Positions 1 to 10,758 of a stretch of 64,000 bases of DNA are shown here, one piece after another. Origin of the DNA: Pseudomonas sp. DTU_2021_1001937_2_SI_NGA_ILE_001 (GTDB taxonomy: Bacteria > Pseudomonadota > Gammaproteobacteria > Pseudomonadales > Pseudomonadaceae); the NCBI RefSeq assembly GCF_032463525.1, contig NZ_CP135971.1, positions 1,736,001-1,800,000 of the forward strand, in the 5' to 3' direction. The stretch's first letter is position 1, and each line of letters opens with the position of its first letter. Both the position numbers and the translations under genes were made by a program. The notes under the pieces were generated by a model that saw only the letters and a program-made list of their open reading frames with translations, did no database searches and was not told where the DNA came from.

Positions 1-915
1 GATCACTTCGCTGATGGTGCCGAACGAGGTGCCGACCACCAGGGCGTAGAACACGAAGGCTGCCAGCTCGCCATTGCTGATCCGCCCTTCGATGACATCC
101 ATGCCACCGACGCGCAGCATGACCGCCACGGCGCCCAGCACCAGGACGATGACCAGGGTGATCAGCCAGGCACGCTGCAGGATGTGCCGCCGCGCGGTAG
201 CAAACGCCTGCTCCACGGTGCTGGAAAACTGCTGGCGGTCCAGCGCCTGATGGTTGTAGGCCTGTACGGTCTTGATCTGCCCCAGGGTCTCGGCGACGTA
301 GCTGCCGACCTCAGCGACGCGGTCCTGGTTCTGTCGTGACAGGCGCCGTACCCGGCGCCCGAAGATCAGGATCGGCGCCAGCACCAGCGGCAGCGAGATC
401 ACCACGATGCTGGTCAACCGCGGGTTGGTAACGAACAGCAGCACGATGCCCCCGGCCACCATCAGGGCACTGCGCAGGAACATCGATAACGACGAACCCA
501 CCACCGACTGCAACAGCGCGGTGTCGGCGGTCAGCCGGGACTGGATTTCCGAGCCGCGGTTGTGCTCGAAGAAACCAGGATGCAGGTCCAGCAGATGGGC
601 GAACACCGCCCGTCGCACGTCGGCCACCACCCGCTCGCCGATCCACGACACCAGATAGAAACGGATGAAGGTGCCGGCAGCCAGCCCCAGGGTCAGCACG
701 CCGAACACGGCGATGGAACGATTGAGCAGTTCGGGAGAGCGGGTCATGAAACCCTGGTCGACCAACAGGCGAATGCCCTGCCCCATGGACAGGGTAATGC
801 CGGCAGTGACGATCAGCGCCAGCAGGGCGGCGCCGACCCGCCAGCGATAAGGTGACACGAAGCGCCAGGCCAGGCCGAGGGCCTGGCGCCGGCTGTCGTA
901 CGATGCTGAAACCAT
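1..915 (-). CDS. ABC exporter, transmembrane part (partial, runs off the window start)
   Basis: The frame is open from an ATG at 915 to the window edge (305 codons), so the gene is cut and the ATP-binding domain is not seen. The translation begins MVSASYDSRRQALG and has several hydrophobic spans typical of the ABCB/MsbA-type exporter transmembrane domain. Conserved family stretches include GERVVADVRRAVFAHLL and HPGFFEHNRGSEIQSRL, then SLSMFLRSALMVAGGI, then AETLGQIKTVQAYNHQ. The family consists of half-transporters that fuse a six-helix domain to an ATPase and act as inner-membrane dimers exporting lipids, peptides or drugs. The substrate cannot be told from this part. It is read away from the small gene at 1099, and the gap between them would hold both promoters. 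Confidence 0.9.
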   Translation of the reverse strand, partial: MVSASYDSRRQALGLAWRFVSPYRWRVGAALLALIVTAGITLSMGQGIRLLVDQGFMTRSPELLNRSIAVFGVLTLGLAAGTFIRFYLVSWIGERVVADVRRAVFAHLLDLHPGFFEHNRGSEIQSRLTADTALLQSVVGSSLSMFLRSALMVAGGIVLLFVTNPRLTSIVVISLPLVLAPILIFGRRVRRLSRQNQDRVAEVGSYVAETLGQIKTVQAYNHQALDRQQFSSTVEQAFATARRHILQRAWLITLVIVLVLGAVAVMLRVGGMDVIEGRISNGELAAFVFYALVVGTSFGTISEVI

Positions 916-1098
916 GAACTCTGACCGCCTGTGGTACTCACATGAAAGGCCAAGGCTACACTGGCCTTGCCCAAGCGTCTGCCGCAAGACGGGAAGTCGA
1001 CCGGTGGAGCCGGAACCAGGCCAACGACCGTGGGCTGTCATGGCACGGTCATCCTGGGTGATTAAGTTTGAATGCAACACCTGATGAGGAGACGGACC

Positions 1099-1287
1099 AT
1101 GAGCTTGCAAACGCACGGCAACCGAGTCGAGGTCATCCGCACCCAACCCGGCCAACCGGTCGGCGGTGCAATCCTGGATGAAAACGGTCAGGAAACCCCG
1201 ATCACCGAGGCGATGGTGCAGCAGGCCTGCCAGGAATGCGACCAGCACTGGGTGACCCCGGAGCACGCCGCAGAACATACGGACTGA
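1099..1287 (+). CDS. Small conserved Pseudomonas protein (PA1571-like)
   Basis: This is a 62-residue protein beginning MSLQTHGNRVEVIRTQ and ending near EHAAEHTD. The ATG at 1099 is preceded by a good ribosome site (GAGGAG, about 1086-1091). An upstream in-frame ATG at 1072 has no such site, so 1099 is preferred. The sequence resembles a short family I recall only from pseudomonads under the name PA1571 family. It has no signal peptide, membrane span or known domain, and its function is unknown. A clear intrinsic terminator follows, so it is probably transcribed alone. Confidence 0.75.
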   Translation: MSLQTHGNRVEVIRTQPGQPVGGAILDENGQETPITEAMVQQACQECDQHWVTPEHAAEHTD

Positions 1288-1305
1288 AGCGTCCGGCCCT
1301 CGAAG

Positions 1306-1328
1306 ACCCGGCCCTGTGCCGGGTTTTT
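1306..1328 (+). terminator. Rho-independent terminator of the small gene at 1099
   Basis: The arms ACCCGGC and GCCGGGT form a 7-bp stem around a CCTGT loop and run into a T tract. It lies about 20 bp after the stop codon at 1287. Confidence 0.85.
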
Positions 1329-1351
1329 CATGCCCGGCGCTAGCGAATACC

Positions 1352-1440
1352 GTGGGAGCGAGCTTGCTCGCGAAGGCGGCGTCACGTTCACAGCCAACTC
1401 AGCGACCTTGCCAGCTTTTCGCGAACAAGCTCGTTCCCAC
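1352..1440. repeat. REP doublet (REPIN)
   Basis: The left arm starts GTGGGAGCGAGCTTGCTCGC at 1352. An inverted, slightly diverged copy ends at 1440 (GCGAACAAGCTCGTTCCCAC). Two REPs facing each other over a short spacer is the usual REPIN layout in Pseudomonas. The motif differs from the GGAGCGGCTT(T/C)AGCCGCG type found elsewhere in this window. It sits between the small gene and the end of pdxB. Confidence 0.85.
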
Positions 1441-1475
1441 AAAGCCGTAAAGCGCTTGATCGAACAGTATTGGAC

Positions 1476-2627
1476 CTAACCGAGCTGAGTGCCCAGCGCG
1501 GTCATCCATTGGCGCAACTGAGCCAGCGCCTCGCCATCGCCTTCCAGCCGCACCCGCAACGCGTCGATCTCGCGGCGCGGCGGGTAATGCTTGCGCAGCG
1601 CGTCGAAGGCCTGACGCTGGCTGTGCACATCGCCTTCCAGCGTGCGTCGGAAATCGGCATCGTCACGGCGCGGGTCATAGACACCCCGGCAGACCATCGC
1701 CAGGGCCCAGGCCGGGTCGCTGGCGCCGTCCAGGGTCACCTGGGCCAGCCAGGGACGCGGCAGCAGGTCGTGCAGACGAATGCTCGGCGCCACACCGAGG
1801 AAGCGGCACAGGGCCTGGTAGATCTGCTCGGTACCGCGCTGCCGGCCATCCAGGCTGTAGCCGGCAATGTGTGGCGTGGCCAGGGTGCAGAGTTCGGCCA
1901 GCGGCACATGCACCTGTGGCTCGCCCTCCCAGACATCCAGCACCGCCTGCAGGTCGTCACGCTCCAGCATCACCTCGTAGAGCGCCTGGTTGTTCACCAC
2001 CGCGCCACGGCTGGCATTGATCAGCCAGGCCCCTTGGCGCAGGCGCTGCAAGCGTTCACGGTCGAGCAAATGCCAGCTGGGGTGCTCGCCGCTGCGCTGC
2101 AGCGGGGTGTGCAGGCTGATCACATCACATTGCTCGATGATCTGCTCCAGGCTCACGTAGTCGCCGCCCTCGGTCTGCTGACGCGGCGGGTCGCAGACCA
2201 GCACCGTCCAGCCCAGGCCGCGCAGCACCTCGACCAGACGGCCACCCACCTGACCGGCGCCCACCACACCGTAGGTGCGGCTGTCCAGCTTCACGCCTTC
2301 CAGCTCGGCCAGGGTCAACAGGCTGCCCAGCACGTAATCGACCACGCCACGGGCATTGCAACCCGGCGCGCTGGACCAGCCAATAGCGGCTTCGGCGAAA
2401 TAGTCCAGGTCGAGGTGGTCGGTGCCGATGGTGCAGGTGCCAACGAAACGCACCGGGCTGCCAGCGAGCAGCTCAAGGGTCACCGGGGTGATCGAACGCA
2501 CCAGCAGGATGTCGGCGTCGGCCACCGCCGCACGGTCGATGGCGCGCCCCGGCAAGCGGCGGATGGAACCGAAGCCGGCGAAGAACGCGTCGAGCAGCGG
2601 GATATTTTCATCAGCGACGATCTGCAT
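1476..2627 (-). CDS. pdxB: Erythronate-4-phosphate dehydrogenase
   Basis: PdxB oxidises 4-phospho-D-erythronate to 2-oxo-3-hydroxy-4-phosphobutanoate, the second step of the DXP-dependent pyridoxal phosphate pathway, in the cytosol. The 383-residue protein has the usual family length and the N-terminus [10 protein letters not shown]. It carries the NAD-binding loop GAGQVGG at about 123-129. The D-2-hydroxyacid dehydrogenase catalytic set is complete: Arg207 in NASRG, Glu236 in WEGEP and His253 in TPHIAG. The C-terminal roughly 100 residues fit the PdxB dimerisation domain. The downstream gap holds a REP doublet. tusA and rlmM lie upstream on the same strand. Confidence 0.97.
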   Translation of the reverse strand: MQIVADENIPLLDAFFAGFGSIRRLPGRAIDRAAVADADILLVRSITPVTLELLAGSPVRFVGTCTIGTDHLDLDYFAEAAIGWSSAPGCNARGVVDYVLGSLLTLAELEGVKLDSRTYGVVGAGQVGGRLVEVLRGLGWTVLVCDPPRQQTEGGDYVSLEQIIEQCDVISLHTPLQRSGEHPSWHLLDRERLQRLRQGAWLINASRGAVVNNQALYEVMLERDDLQAVLDVWEGEPQVHVPLAELCTLATPHIAGYSLDGRQRGTEQIYQALCRFLGVAPSIRLHDLLPRPWLAQVTLDGASDPAWALAMVCRGVYDPRRDDADFRRTLEGDVHSQRQAFDALRKHYPPRREIDALRVRLEGDGEALAQLRQWMTALGTQLG

Positions 2628-2669
2628 GGTGTGCTCCGCAGAAAAGGTCAGGTACAGGGCACGACGCGG

Positions 2670-2924
2670 TCAGTCGGCTTTCTTGCGGATCCAGTACAGG
2701 TAGGTGTCGGCTTCGGCGCGTTGCGCGACCAGCTCATGACCCAGAAATACGCAGAACTTGGGGATGTCGCGCTGCGTGGAGGGGTCGGTGGCGATGACCT
2801 TGAGCAGGCCGCTGGCCGGCAGGTCGCGGACTTTCTGGTGCAGCATCATCACCGGCTCCGGGCAATTCAGGCCGGTGGCGTCCAGGGTCGCGTCGACGGT
2901 GAGGTGTTCGATGGGTTCAGGCAT
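2670..2924 (-). CDS. tusA: Sulfur carrier protein TusA
   Basis: TusA accepts persulfide sulfur from IscS and passes it on for tRNA 2-thiouridine synthesis and other sulfur transfer. The protein has 84 residues, with the invariant Cys21 in the LNCPEPV motif and the DIPKFC segment of the family. The start at 2924 ([15 protein letters not shown]) matches the family length and has GGAG about six bases upstream. A longer frame reaching 2978 would add 18 unlike residues and is rejected. It lies 54 bp downstream of rlmM and 42 bp upstream of pdxB on the same strand, so a shared transcript is possible. Confidence 0.95.
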   Translation of the reverse strand: MPEPIEHLTVDATLDATGLNCPEPVMMLHQKVRDLPASGLLKVIATDPSTQRDIPKFCVFLGHELVAQRAEADTYLYWIRKKAD

Positions 2925-2978
2925 GGGGCACTCCGGAAACAGGCGGGCATTGTCGCTCAAAAGAACCTGCGCGACCAA

Positions 2979-4043
2979 TCAGGCCCGCGTCAGGTCCAGG
3001 CGGCGCAGGTGGCAGGTCACTTCCTCGCGGTCGTGATACAGCTGCTTGCAGCCGATCGACACTTTCACGCCACGGGTCTTGAAGCCCTCCTCGATACGCT
3101 CGAGCAGGCGCCGTACTTCAGCGTAGCGCTGCTTCATCGGCAGCTTGAGGTTGACCACGGCCTCGCGGCACAGGCCCTCGCCCAGCCAGGTTTCCAGCAG
3201 TGCGGCGCTGCGCGCGGGCTTCTCGACAATGTCACAGACCATCCAGTCGACGGTCTGCCGTGGCTTCCAGGTGAAACCGTCGGTCATCAGGTGCTGCACC
3301 AGCCCGGTTTCCATCAGGCTTTCGGCCATCGGCCCGTTGTCGATGGCGGTCACCAGCATGCCGCGACGCACCAGCTGATAGGTCCAGCCGCCGGGTGAGG
3401 CGCCCAGATCGACGCCGGTCATGTCATCGGACAACCGCGTGTCCCACTGCTCACGGGGAATGAAATGGTGCCAGGCCTCCTCCAGCTTGAGGGTCGAACG
3501 GCTGGGTGCCTCGCGGGGAAACTTCAGACGCGCAATGCCCATCGGCCACATGGCATGGTTACCGGCCTCGGCGAGACCGAGGAACACCTCGCGACCACTC
3601 TTGAAGGTCAGCAACAGGCGCGGCAGCCGTGGGTCGTCGCGCAGGCGCCCGGCCTGGGTCAGGGCCTTGCGCAGCGGCACCTCGAACTTGCGGCAGAAGG
3701 TCGAGAGTTCCTTGCCGTCATTGGTGTCCAGCACCTCCAACCACAGGCTGCCGCACACCGGGTAGTCCTGCAGCTGCGCCAGCAACACGCTGATGCGGTC
3801 GCTTTCCGGCAGTTCGACAAAGGCCCCGCGGGCCCATTGCCGGGGGAAGATCAACTGCTCGAAACGCTGGCCCTGCATCAACCGTTGCGCACCGCCGGGC
3901 TCCAGGCAGATGAACTGCGCACAGGCGCTGTCCGGCTTGGCCTTGGCGTAGCCGGCCACGTCAAGACGTGCAGCGATATCGGCGATTTCCGAGCAGACTT
4001 CGCCTTCGAAGCCGGGTCGGCAGTGCATAAACAGCGTATTCAT
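2979..4043 (-). CDS. rlmM: 23S rRNA 2'-O-ribose methyltransferase (C2498)
   Basis: RlmM methylates the ribose of C2498 in 23S rRNA using S-adenosylmethionine. The 354-residue protein starts MNTLFMHCRPGFEGE, as in other pseudomonads. It has an N-terminal THUMP-like region, then a Rossmann methyltransferase domain with the SAM loop DLGASPGGWTYQL, a DNGPM segment and VVNLKLPMKQRY. The ATG at 4043 is chosen over an in-frame TTG at 4064 because the family begins there. The ribosome site is poor for both. Confidence 0.95.
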   Translation of the reverse strand: MNTLFMHCRPGFEGEVCSEIADIAARLDVAGYAKAKPDSACAQFICLEPGGAQRLMQGQRFEQLIFPRQWARGAFVELPESDRISVLLAQLQDYPVCGSLWLEVLDTNDGKELSTFCRKFEVPLRKALTQAGRLRDDPRLPRLLLTFKSGREVFLGLAEAGNHAMWPMGIARLKFPREAPSRSTLKLEEAWHHFIPREQWDTRLSDDMTGVDLGASPGGWTYQLVRRGMLVTAIDNGPMAESLMETGLVQHLMTDGFTWKPRQTVDWMVCDIVEKPARSAALLETWLGEGLCREAVVNLKLPMKQRYAEVRRLLERIEEGFKTRGVKVSIGCKQLYHDREEVTCHLRRLDLTRA

Positions 4044-4245
4044 GGGCGAGAATGCAGCCTGCAAAGATCAAAGCCGCGCATGATAGCCGAAAGCGGAACC
4101 TCTGACTCGGCCCGAAGGTCCACACCAACAGTATGGGTACCGGCGGCGTGTGCCGCGCTGACCGTTACCAGGTCCGAACCAGGCAGTCTCGTGGCCCCGC
4201 CCTGAGGCTTGCAGGACGTCAGAATACCGTTCAAGGAGCCGTTCC

Positions 4246-6990
<2,745 letters not shown>

Positions 6991-7009
6991 CGGCGCGATG
7001 GCTGGCAGG

Positions 7010-7190
7010 GCTTTAGCCGCAATACTGTTCGCTTAAGCGGTATGTGGCCGGTGGGAGCGGCTTTAGCCGCGAAAGCGCCAGGAAATTCAGTGCATCTGTT
7101 GTGAACAGGCGGTCGCTTCGCGGCTGAAGCCGCTCCTACCCGGCCTAACTGACCAGTATTGGCTTTAGCCGCAATACTGTTCGCTCCAAC
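7010..7190. repeat. REP cluster with a 91-bp REPIN between acnA and the CPBP gene
   Basis: The 316-bp gap 6991-7306 is mostly repeats. Partial REPs occur at about 7010-7022 and 7161-7174 (GGCTTTAGCCGC). A complete doublet at 7050-7140 has arms built on GGAGCGGCTTTAGCCGCG and its inverse. The reverse complement of 7050-7140 matches 34601-34691 at 85 of 91 positions, including the spacer between the arms. The remaining sequence up to 7292 holds nothing recognisable. Confidence 0.9.
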
Positions 7191-7306
7191 AAAAGCCGAT
7201 GGGGGTGTGCAACGCGGTCCGTGATCTGAGCGGACTGGAAAATCTCCGTGCCGACGCCGGGCCTGCCTCGTAAGATGCAGGCCCGCGCCGTCGCCAGGAG
7301 ACCACC

Positions 7307-8107
7307 TTGAATTCACCCCGCTGGAGCGCCCTGGCCCTTCTACTGCTTGGCTATGCCATGGCCCTGCATGCGGGGCAGCCGAGTCTGGCGACACTCTTTC
7401 CCATGGCATTGCTGGCAGTGGCCGGTGCGGCCGTGCGGGCACATCGGCCAGGCCTCGTTCGCAGGCTGGGCCATGGCCTGTTCGTGGTCACCGCCCTGGG
7501 GCTGGCGTTGCACCTGTGGCCGGGCTTCAACAGCGCGTCGATCATGCCCGAGGGCGCTTCCAGCCCCGGCGCGCAGCCTTTCATCACGCACCTGAACCTC
7601 GACAAGCCGCTCATCGGTCTGTGGCTGCTGCTGGCCTGCCCGTGGCTCTTCCAGCGCGCCATCGACTCGTCCTGGCGGCGCTCGCTGTCGATCGCTCTGG
7701 GCACCTCCACGCTGTGCCTGACCCTGGCCTGCGTCATGGGCGTAACGGCCTGGGCCCCGAAATGGCCGGACTACGCCTGGTTGTGGTTGGCCAACAACCT
7801 GCTGCTGGTGGTCATCACCGAAGAGCTGCTGTTTCGCGGCTATCTTCAGGGCGCCTTGCAAAGCGCGCTGCAACATCGCTGTCACAATCGAGCCCTGGGG
7901 CGCATACTGCCCATCGCCATCACGGCCCTGCTGTTCGGCCTGGCCCATGCCGGAGGGGGCTGGGCCTGGGTAATGCTGGCGGGGCTGGCCGGCGTGGGCT
8001 ACGGATTGGCCTGGAACCAGGGCGGGCCATGGGCTGCCATCGGTGCGCATTTCCTGCTCAACCTGGTGCATTTCAGCCTGTTCGCCTACCCCATGCTGAA
8101 TCGATAA
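7307..8107 (+). CDS. CPBP-family intramembrane glutamic endopeptidase
   Basis: The 266-residue membrane protein has about seven hydrophobic spans. It carries the three CPBP (Abi/Rce1-like) motifs in order: EExxxR (EELLFRG, Glu172-Glu173), FxxxH (FGLAH) and HxxxN (HFLLN). Members are intramembrane proteases related to Rce1, and some bacterial ones process bacteriocins or membrane regulators. The target here is unknown. The start is a TTG at 7307, supported by CAGGAGA 7-8 bases upstream and by a hydrophobic first segment immediately after. It is read toward the chemoreceptor, with a gap of about 110 bp. Confidence 0.88.
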   Translation: MNSPRWSALALLLLGYAMALHAGQPSLATLFPMALLAVAGAAVRAHRPGLVRRLGHGLFVVTALGLALHLWPGFNSASIMPEGASSPGAQPFITHLNLDKPLIGLWLLLACPWLFQRAIDSSWRRSLSIALGTSTLCLTLACVMGVTAWAPKWPDYAWLWLANNLLLVVITEELLFRGYLQGALQSALQHRCHNRALGRILPIAITALLFGLAHAGGGWAWVMLAGLAGVGYGLAWNQGGPWAAIGAHFLLNLVHFSLFAYPMLNR

Positions 8108-8219
8108 GTCTTGACCCACGGCAACGTTTGCGTGACAAGACCGTGATCGACCGCTCAATTTTTCCGGCAGGATGCCGATAACGCAGCCAAGCCTATCTGG
8201 ATCGAAGGACCGAAAAGCC

Positions 8220-9785
8220 ATGCGCAACAACCAGCCCGTCACTCAACGTGAGCGAACCGTCGCCGCCGATCAGCGGCTGATCTCCACCACCGACACCAAG
8301 GGCGTGATCACCTATTGCAACGAAGCCTTCCAGGAAATCAGCGGCTTCACCCAGCAGGAACTGCTCAAGTCCCCGCACAACCTGGTACGCCACCCCGACG
8401 TACCGGCCGCGGTGTTCGAGCACATGTGGAGCACGTTGAAGGCCGGTCAGCCGTGGATGGGCATCGTCAAGAACCGCTGCAAGAACGGCGACCATTACTG
8501 GGTCAACGCCTACGTCACGCCGATCCTGGAAAGCGGCAAGGTGGTGGGCTACGAGTCGGTGCGGGTCAAGCCAACCAGCGAACAGGTGCGCCGCGCCCAG
8601 GCGCTGTATGCGCGCATCAACGCCGGCAAGCCCGCCGTGCCAAGGCGCGACAAATGGCTGCCGGTGCTGCAGGACTGGCTGCCGTTCATCCTGGTCAGCC
8701 AGGTCGGTTTCCTGATCGGCGCCTGGCTCGACTCGCATTGGGGCTTCATCTGCGCCGCCGCTCTCTCGGTACCACTGGGCTTGCTGGGCTTGAGCTGGCA
8801 GCAACGCGGCATCAAGCGCTTGCTGCGCCTGGCCGAGCAGACCACCTCCGACGCGCTGATCGCGCAGATGTACACCGACAGCCGCGGCCCCCAGGCGCGC
8901 CTGGAGATGTCGATCCTCAGCCAGGATGCGCGCCTTAAGACCTGTCTGACCCGCCTGCAGGACACCGCCGAGCACCTCAACATCCAAGCTCGCCAGTCCA
9001 ACGACCTGGCCAATGCCAGCTCTGCGGGCCTGGAGCGTCAGCGTGTGGAAACCGAGCAGGTGGCCGCCGCGATCAACCAGATGGCCGCCACCACTCAACA
9101 GGTGGCCAGCCACGTGCAGAGCGCCGCCAGTGCCACCCAGCAGGCCAACGAGCTGACCCGTCGGGGTCGCGACATTGCCGGGGAGACCCGCGACGCGATC
9201 CAGCGGCTGTCCACCGCCGTTGGTGAAACCGGCCTGACCGTGACCCAGCTGGCCAAGGACAGCGACGAGATCGGCGGCGTGGTGGATGTGATCAAGGGCA
9301 TCGCCGACCAGACCAACCTGCTGGCCCTCAACGCCGCCATCGAAGCCGCCCGCGCCGGTGAAATGGGCCGCGGTTTTGCCGTGGTGGCCGACGAAGTACG
9401 CCAGCTGGCACAACGCACCAGCGAATCGACCGGGCAGATCCACGGGCTGATCGCCAAGCTGCAGCAGACCGCCAACAACGCCGTGCAGACCATGGATGCC
9501 GGCCATCGCCAGGCCGAAGAAGGCGTGGCCCGGGTGCTGGAAGCGGACCAGGCGTTGGTGGGCATCAGCGAGGCGGTGGCCAACATCACCGACATGGCCA
9601 CGCAGATCGCCGCCGCCACCGACCAACAGACCTCGGTCGCCGATGAAATCAGCCAGAACATCGCCAACATCGCCCAGCTCGCGGACCAGACCGCCGACGG
9701 CGCCCAGCGCTCGGCTCAGCTCAGTGCCGAGCTGACCCATACGGCCAATTCGCAATACTCGCTGGTGGAGCGGTTCAACCGCTGA
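8220..9785 (+). CDS. aer: PAS-containing methyl-accepting chemotaxis protein, Aer type
   Basis: Aer senses redox or energy state and signals to CheA-CheW for aerotaxis. The 521-residue protein begins [11 protein letters not shown]. An N-terminal PAS domain (about 20-115) contains the Aer-like [16 protein letters not shown] and [15 protein letters not shown]. Two hydrophobic segments at about 160-200 form a membrane hairpin, and no periplasmic ligand domain is present. The C-terminal signalling hairpin has [16 protein letters not shown] and [14 protein letters not shown]. The ATG at 8220 follows AAGGA. The longer frame from 8172 adds 16 unlike residues. The position next to acnA and the cbb3 oxidases matches aer in P. 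aeruginosa as I recall it. Confidence 0.93.
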   Translation: MRNNQPVTQRERTVAADQRLISTTDTKGVITYCNEAFQEISGFTQQELLKSPHNLVRHPDVPAAVFEHMWSTLKAGQPWMGIVKNRCKNGDHYWVNAYVTPILESGKVVGYESVRVKPTSEQVRRAQALYARINAGKPAVPRRDKWLPVLQDWLPFILVSQVGFLIGAWLDSHWGFICAAALSVPLGLLGLSWQQRGIKRLLRLAEQTTSDALIAQMYTDSRGPQARLEMSILSQDARLKTCLTRLQDTAEHLNIQARQSNDLANASSAGLERQRVETEQVAAAINQMAATTQQVASHVQSAASATQQANELTRRGRDIAGETRDAIQRLSTAVGETGLTVTQLAKDSDEIGGVVDVIKGIADQTNLLALNAAIEAARAGEMGRGFAVVADEVRQLAQRTSESTGQIHGLIAKLQQTANNAVQTMDAGHRQAEEGVARVLEADQALVGISEAVANITDMATQIAAATDQQTSVADEISQNIANIAQLADQTADGAQRSAQLSAELTHTANSQYSLVERFNR

Positions 9786-9802
9786 AAGACTGGCTCATGA
9801 AG

Positions 9803-9826
9803 AACCCCGCCTGGCGGGGTTTTTTA
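9803..9826 (+). terminator. Rho-independent terminator after aer
   Basis: AACCCCGC and GCGGGGTT form an 8-bp stem with a 3-base loop, followed by a run of T (to about 9826). It begins 18 bp after the aer stop codon. Confidence 0.92.
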
Positions 9827-9829
9827 TTG

Positions 9830-10248
9830 GGCGAATGACATACCGAACTCAACAAGTAGGAACATTCCTTACTTTCACCCTTCACCGAAGAATTTCCTTC
9901 ACGATCATTGACAACCTCACCACCCCCCTATTACTTGCAGCGCATTGAACGTCAAATGAGCTGGCACTTCCATGCACCTTCACCAACAGCAACTAACAAG
10001 CCTTCAACTGAATAGTGTGAACAGCCCCCATCATCCATGTGCGTGACAGACAATATGTCAATGGACGCGTGATCTTTCTCATTTTCGGAAAAATGCCGAA
10101 CAGCCTTCACCGAACACACGGCCTCGATAGTAAAACACCCTAGTGGCGTTGAAAGCTCCCGAACCGACGCAGGACCAACTTGAATAAACCAGCCGGTGCC
10201 AGCCAAAACTTGCACTGAAAGTACCCCTGCTTAACCACAAGAGTCGAT
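9830..10248. other. AT-rich 419-bp gap before the repeat-protein locus
   Basis: This stretch is visibly poorer in G and C than the genes on either side and marks the left edge of the accessory block. A TTGACA at 9908-9913 with TATTAC at 9929-9934 (15-bp spacing) could be a plus-strand promoter but is not convincing. A minus-strand frame at 9952-10215 (87 codons, GTG start) was considered and not accepted. Nothing else is recognised. Confidence 0.6.
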
Positions 10249-10704
10249 ATGGAAGATAAACCGCAACCTGGCGATGCCTCCTCGGCATTGCGTCCTGAAC
10301 CCACGCCTCACGAAGCGGCCGAGCGCCTCGCCGGCATCCCCTCGCACTGGCTGGGCCTGCCGGACATTTCGGGCAGTCTCAAGGCACCTCAGGTCTGTCA
10401 CGTCGCGCCGCAGGCAATCACTGCACAACAGGCCAACGTCGGGGTCACGGTCGAGATTCCGGGCTCGCCGCAACTGCGCCCCGAAGACGTCCTGGTGTTC
10501 TGCTGGGGCGGCCATGAAAGCTCCAGCACCTTGCACCATGTCACGGGCGATCACACGGTGGTGCGGCGCCTGTGCCTGGCCTACCCGTTGATCGAAACGC
10601 CCGAGTACGGGCCCTTGCAGCTGTATTACCGGATCTACCGCGCCGGGCAGTTGATTGGCACCTCACCCACGCTGAATGTCTGCGTACTTCCCCCGGACGC
10701 CTGA
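10249..10704 (+). CDS. Unknown 151-aa protein with one W-G beta repeat
   Basis: The first 50 residues are acidic and proline-rich (MEDKPQPGDASSALRPEP). The rest, about 55-148, is one copy of the repeat found several times in the two large proteins at 13279 and 15178. It has a VEIP strand, then RPEDVLVFCWGGHESS, and a late strand pair LQLYYRIYRAGQLIGTSPTLNVCV. That last segment is very close to the LKYEVLRSGQVVGVSTELPTQVLI segment of the 612-aa protein. There is no signal peptide or membrane span. The ribosome site is weak (AAGAG). No catalytic motif is visible, and a single-domain homologue could be a partner or a remnant of the larger proteins. Confidence 0.7.
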   Translation: MEDKPQPGDASSALRPEPTPHEAAERLAGIPSHWLGLPDISGSLKAPQVCHVAPQAITAQQANVGVTVEIPGSPQLRPEDVLVFCWGGHESSSTLHHVTGDHTVVRRLCLAYPLIETPEYGPLQLYYRIYRAGQLIGTSPTLNVCVLPPDA

Positions 10705-10712
10705 AACAGCAA

Positions 10713-10740
10713 AGCCCCCGCCGCGTGGACGGCAAGGGCT
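10713..10740. terminator. Possible bidirectional terminator hairpin
   Basis: The stem AGCCC/GGGCT encloses an inner stem GCCG/CGGC with a 6-base loop. It lies in the 54-bp gap between two convergent genes (stops at 10704 and 10759). No strong T run follows on either strand, so this is tentative. Confidence 0.4.
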
Positions 10741-10758
10741 GCGTTGCAGTAAACGGCC

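Noticed and set aside
1470..3398. 642-codon plus-strand open frame opposite pdxB, tusA and rlmM
   Set aside because: It is the antisense shadow of three well-supported genes in GC-rich DNA. The translation is rich in Gln/His/Ala with no family features.
9952..10215. 87-codon minus-strand frame in the AT-rich gap
   Set aside because: GTG start without a ribosome site, no recognisable family, and composition near that of non-coding DNA. It could still be a short unknown gene.
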